Assembly: GCA_021845805.1 (NCBI GenBank)
Contig: JAJZVD010000002.1
Coordinates: 62,001 to 126,000, forward strand
DNA from: Pseudomonadota bacterium
GTDB taxonomy: Bacteria; Pseudomonadota; Alphaproteobacteria; Rhodobacterales; Rhodobacteraceae
Direction: 5' to 3'
DNA: 64,000 nucleotides
Shown here: positions 61,197 to 64,000 of the stretch, in pieces
Numbering within the stretch: position 1 is the stretch's first letter
How the letters are laid out: each line of letters starts with the position of its first letter
Program-made: the position numbers and the translations under genes
The notes under the pieces: model-generated
What the model was told of the DNA's origin: nothing
Seen by the model: only the letters and a program-made list of their open reading frames with translations
The model's database searches: none

Positions 61197-62060
61197 ATGA
61201 AATCGGCGGGCCCCGTGCTGACGGTGCTGATCGCGATCCTGGCGCTGTGGTACGCGGGCGCGGTCTGGATGAATGCGCAATGGGTCCGCGACCAGGCCGA
61301 GCGCGCCGGGCAGACGGTTACCTGGGAACAGATCGTGCCGCAAACGATGAACCAGAGCCGCCCGGTGCTGCCTGCGCCGCATCAGGTGGCGGTGGAACTG
61401 TGGAAGGCGGTGGTGGTGACGCCGCCCACCTCGAAGCGGAGCCTGATCTACCACGCCTGGGTCACGCTGAGCGCGACGCTGCTGGGCTTTGCCATCGGCA
61501 CCGGGGCCGGCATTCTCCTGGCGGCGGGGATCGTGCACAACCGGGCGATGGACATGAGCGTGATGCCCTGGGCCATCGCCAGCCAGACGATCCCGATCCT
61601 GGCGGTGGCGCCGATGATCATCGTGGTGCTGAATTCCATCGGCATCACCGGGCTGGTGCCCAAGGCGATCATCTCGGCCTATCTCAGTTTCTTCCCGGTG
61701 GTGGTGGGCATGGTGAAGGGCTTCCGCAGCCCCGACGCGATGCAGCTTGACCTGCTGAAGACCTATAGCGCCAGCCGGATGCAGGCGTTCTGGAAGCTGC
61801 GGCTGCCCTCGTCGATGCCCTATCTCTTCGCCTCGCTGAAGGTGGGGGCGGCGGCGGCGCTGGTCGGCACCATCGTGGGCGAACTGCCCACCGGGGCGGT
61901 GGCGGGGCTTGGCGCGCGGCTTCTGTCGGGCAGCTACTACGGGCAGACGGTGCAGATCTGGGCCGCGCTGTTCGTTGCGGCGGCGCTGGCGGCGGGGCTG
62001 GTCATCGTGATCGGCATGGTGCAGCGCGTGACGCTTCGGCGGATGGGGATGCTGCGATGA
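61197..62060 (+). CDS. ABC transporter permease (pyrimidine importer)
   Basis: The 287-residue permease has about six membrane segments and the BPD-type loop DLLKTYSASRMQAFWKLRLPSSMPYLFASLK. An amino-terminal periplasmic segment of about 50 residues lies after the first helix. The start at 61197 has AGGGAGG 5 bases upstream. It overlaps the second permease by 4 bases (ATGA). Confidence 0.9.
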   Translation: MKSAGPVLTVLIAILALWYAGAVWMNAQWVRDQAERAGQTVTWEQIVPQTMNQSRPVLPAPHQVAVELWKAVVVTPPTSKRSLIYHAWVTLSATLLGFAIGTGAGILLAAGIVHNRAMDMSVMPWAIASQTIPILAVAPMIIVVLNSIGITGLVPKAIISAYLSFFPVVVGMVKGFRSPDAMQLDLLKTYSASRMQAFWKLRLPSSMPYLFASLKVGAAAALVGTIVGELPTGAVAGLGARLLSGSYYGQTVQIWAALFVAAALAAGLVIVIGMVQRVTLRRMGMLR

Positions 62061-62902
62061 CCTGGCTGATCCTGGCGGCTCTGGTCTGGGCGGGGGGCTG
62101 GGGCCTGAACGTGGCGCTGTCGCGTTCGGCGCTGGCCGCGACGCGGGGCGGGCGGCTTCTGGTGCCCGCGATCTTCGGCGCCGTGATCCTGTTCGTCTGG
62201 GAGGCGGTGGTGCGCGGGCTGAACGTGCCCGGCGTGATCCTGCCGCCCCCCACCGCCATCGCGGAACGGCTGGTCGAGAACGTCCCGCTGTTCTGGCAGG
62301 ATTTCCAGCAGACGTTCCTGAAGGGCGCGCTGGGCGGCTATGCCATCGGGTGTTCTGCGGCGATCCTGACCGCGATCGCCATCGACCGCTCGCCCTTCCT
62401 GCAACGTGGCCTTCTGCCGGTGGGCAACTTCGTGGCCGCCCTGCCCATCGTGGGGATCGCGCCGATCCTGGTGATGTGGTTCGGCTTCGACTGGCAGTCG
62501 AAGGCGGCGGTAGTGGTGGTGATGGTCTATTTCCCCGTGCTGGTGAACACGGTGGCGGGGCTTGCCGCGGCGGATGCGATGCAGCGCGACCTGATGGCCA
62601 CCTGGAGCGCGTCTTACGGGCAAAGCCTGCTGAAGCTGCGGCTGCCCGCGGCGATGCCCTTCATCTTCAACGGCTTGAAGATCGCGACCACGCTCGCGCT
62701 GATCGGGGCGATCGTGGCAGAGTTTTTCGGATCGCCCATCAAGGGCATGGGCTTTCGCATCTCGACCGAGGTGGGCAAGCTGAGCCTCGACATGGTGTGG
62801 GCGGAAATCACGGTGGCGGCCCTTGCGGGGAGCGCTTTCTACGGGCTTGTCGCGGCGGTGGAGAAGGCGGTGACCTTCTGGCATCCGTCGCAACGGGGGT
62901 AA
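62057..62902 (+). CDS. Second ABC transporter permease (pyrimidine importer)
   Basis: The 281-residue permease belongs to the same family as the preceding one (loop DLMATWSASYGQSLLKLRLPAAMPFIFNGLK), so the importer is a heterodimer in the membrane. The two genes overlap by ATGA and the receptor gene follows after 42 bases. Confidence 0.9.
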   Translation: MTWLILAALVWAGGWGLNVALSRSALAATRGGRLLVPAIFGAVILFVWEAVVRGLNVPGVILPPPTAIAERLVENVPLFWQDFQQTFLKGALGGYAIGCSAAILTAIAIDRSPFLQRGLLPVGNFVAALPIVGIAPILVMWFGFDWQSKAAVVVVMVYFPVLVNTVAGLAAADAMQRDLMATWSASYGQSLLKLRLPAAMPFIFNGLKIATTLALIGAIVAEFFGSPIKGMGFRISTEVGKLSLDMVWAEITVAALAGSAFYGLVAAVEKAVTFWHPSQRG

Positions 62903-62944
62903 GGTAACAGGGCCACGCAAGAAGGCCCGCAACACGGAGGTCGT

Positions 62945-63940
62945 ATGATGAAGAAGGTGATCGCGGGCGCCCTGGGGGCCCTGCTGATGACGACGGCGGC
63001 CCATGCCGCCGACAAGGTGACGCTGCAGCTCAAATGGGTCACGCAGGCCCAGTTCATGGGCTACTACGTCGCCAAGGACAAAGGCTTCTACAAGGACGAA
63101 GGGCTTGACGTGACGATCAAGCCGGGCGGCCCCGACATCGCGCCGGAACAGGTGATCGCGGGCGGCGGCGCCGATGTGATCGTGGACTGGATGGCCGCCG
63201 CGCTGGCCGCCCGCGAACGGGGCCTGCCGCTGGTGAACATCGCCCAGCCGTTCAAGCACGGCGGGCTTGAACTGACCTGCCTGAAATCCTCGGGCATCTC
63301 GTCGCCCAAGGACTTCCCCGGCCATACGCTCGGCGTCTGGTTCTACGGCAACGAATATCCGTTCTACGCCTGGATGGCGAAGCTTGGCGTCAAGACCGAC
63401 GGCAGCGCCGGCGGGGTCAAGGTGCTCAAGCAGGCGTTCAACGTCGATCCGCTGCTGCAGAAGCAGGCCGACTGCATCTCGGTCATGACCTACAACGAAT
63501 ATGGCCAGGTGCTGGACGCCGGGATCAAGCCGGACCAGCTTGTGACCTTCAACTACCTGAAGGAAGGCGTGGGCATGATGGAGGACGGGCTGTACGTCCT
63601 GCAGAAGAGCCTCGACGACGCGGCGTTCAAGGAAAAGATGGTGAAGTTCGTGCGCGCCTCGATGAAGGGCTGGAAATATGCCGAAGCGCACCCGGATGAA
63701 GCCGCGCAGATCGTGATCGACAACGACGCCAGCGGCGCGCAGACGCTGGAGCATCAGAAGTACATGGCGGGCGAGGTCGCGAAGCTGACCCAGGGGTCGA
63801 ACGGGTCGCTGGACCCCGAGGACTACAAGGAAACCGTGGCGACGCTTCTGTCGGCGGTCTCGCCCGACAACCCGGCGATCACCAAGGACCCGGGTGCGGG
63901 TGCCTGGACGCATGCGATCACTGACGCGGCGCTGAAGTAG
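62945..63940 (+). CDS. ABC transporter substrate-binding protein, NMT1/THI5-like
   Basis: The 331-residue receptor has a signal peptide (VIAGALGALLMTTAAHAA) and the NMT1/THI5-like pattern VTLQLKWVTQAQFMGYYVAKDKGFYKDEGLDVTI. This family binds thiamine-pyrimidine and related pyrimidines, which matches the neighbouring dihydropyrimidinase and RutR-type control. Either tandem ATG may start it: GGAGG is 4 bases before the first (62945) and 7 before the second (62948). The ligand is inferred. Confidence 0.9.
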   Translation: MMKKVIAGALGALLMTTAAHAADKVTLQLKWVTQAQFMGYYVAKDKGFYKDEGLDVTIKPGGPDIAPEQVIAGGGADVIVDWMAAALAARERGLPLVNIAQPFKHGGLELTCLKSSGISSPKDFPGHTLGVWFYGNEYPFYAWMAKLGVKTDGSAGGVKVLKQAFNVDPLLQKQADCISVMTYNEYGQVLDAGIKPDQLVTFNYLKEGVGMMEDGLYVLQKSLDDAAFKEKMVKFVRASMKGWKYAEAHPDEAAQIVIDNDASGAQTLEHQKYMAGEVAKLTQGSNGSLDPEDYKETVATLLSAVSPDNPAITKDPGAGAWTHAITDAALK

Positions 63941-63957
63941 GCCTACGCATCGGCGAC

Positions 63958-63996
63958 AAAGGGGGGGGCGTGCCCGGGGCCGGGTGCGCCCCCTTT
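63958..63996 (+). terminator. Terminator after the pyrimidine importer operon
   Basis: GGGGGCG pairs with CGCCCCC, with an inner CCCGG/CCGGG stem, flanked by AAA and TTT; the hairpin begins 17 bases after the stop. It marks the end of the ABC operon at the window edge. Confidence 0.75.
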
Positions 63997-64000
63997 CCGT

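Overview
The window is chromosomal DNA from an alphaproteobacterium, most likely of the order Rhodobacterales (Rhodobacter/Paracoccus-like). The reasons are the uniformly very high GC content, a 2Fe-2S ferredoxin that I recognise as the Rhodobacter FdVI type, alphaproteobacterial gene orders (aroA-cmk-rpsA-ihfB-lapA-trpF-trpB, and helicase-S4-fdxA-carD), and a Rhodobacter-like mixture of ABC importers and housekeeping genes. I see no rRNA, tRNA, CRISPR array, insertion sequence, prophage or attachment site. Composition is even, so the window looks like core or conserved-accessory chromosome. All assignments come from reading the sequence; no database was searched.

Layout: (1) 1-8.2 kb: partial pepN, photolyase with a tiny DUF2256 gene behind it, an ArsR/AHSA1 pair with two identical operator palindromes, malate synthase G and a class I glutamine amidotransferase. 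(2) 8.2-18.2 kb: kynureninase, an SDR enzyme, a coupled di-haem peroxidase/phosphoesterase pair, a lipoprotein, a sulfotransferase, ferredoxin VI, purD and xseA. (3) 18.2-22.4 kb: the ugpBAEC importer for glycerol-3-phosphate-type substrates. (4) 22.6-29.0 kb: a DedA-PAP2-LssY fusion, mgrA, qor, a GNAT enzyme and pepF. (5) 29.2-34.1 kb: the Anbu (ancestral proteasome-like) operon with ATP-grasp, alpha-E and transglutaminase partners and a 2-hydroxyacid dehydrogenase coupled to its end. (6) 34.1-40.5 kb: hydrolase/SCP2 pair, TPR protein, SUV3-like helicase, S4 protein, FdxA and a CarD-family regulator. (7) 40.6-49.0 kb: EamA transporter, aroA, an isochorismatase-fold protein lacking its catalytic cysteine, cmk, rpsA, ihfB, lapA, trpF and trpB. 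(8) 49.2-56.2 kb: a low-complexity secreted-protein/membrane-LuxR trio, DUF2237, pth, rplY, an MFS carrier, an FMN L-lactate dehydrogenase, a TMEM175-like channel and an orphan. (9) 56.3-64 kb: reductive pyrimidine catabolism, with a RutR-like regulator, two RutR-type operators, carbamoyl-amidohydrolase, dihydropyrimidinase, a cupin and a four-gene ABC importer.

The most notable observations are: a five-copy 3'-end element (GC hairpin followed by a fixed ATATTTGCGGACAGAAAATG-type tail) that always lies 6-17 bases behind a stop codon in the sense orientation; the Anbu system; duplicated ArsR operators spaced 50 bp apart; a pair of RutR-type operators controlling the pyrimidine locus; a PAP2 domain with a broken PSGH motif inside a triple fusion; and a membrane-anchored isochorismatase-fold pseudoenzyme. 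No intergenic stretch exceeds 300 bases; the longest (about 283 bases, upstream of carD) carries a promoter-operator signal.
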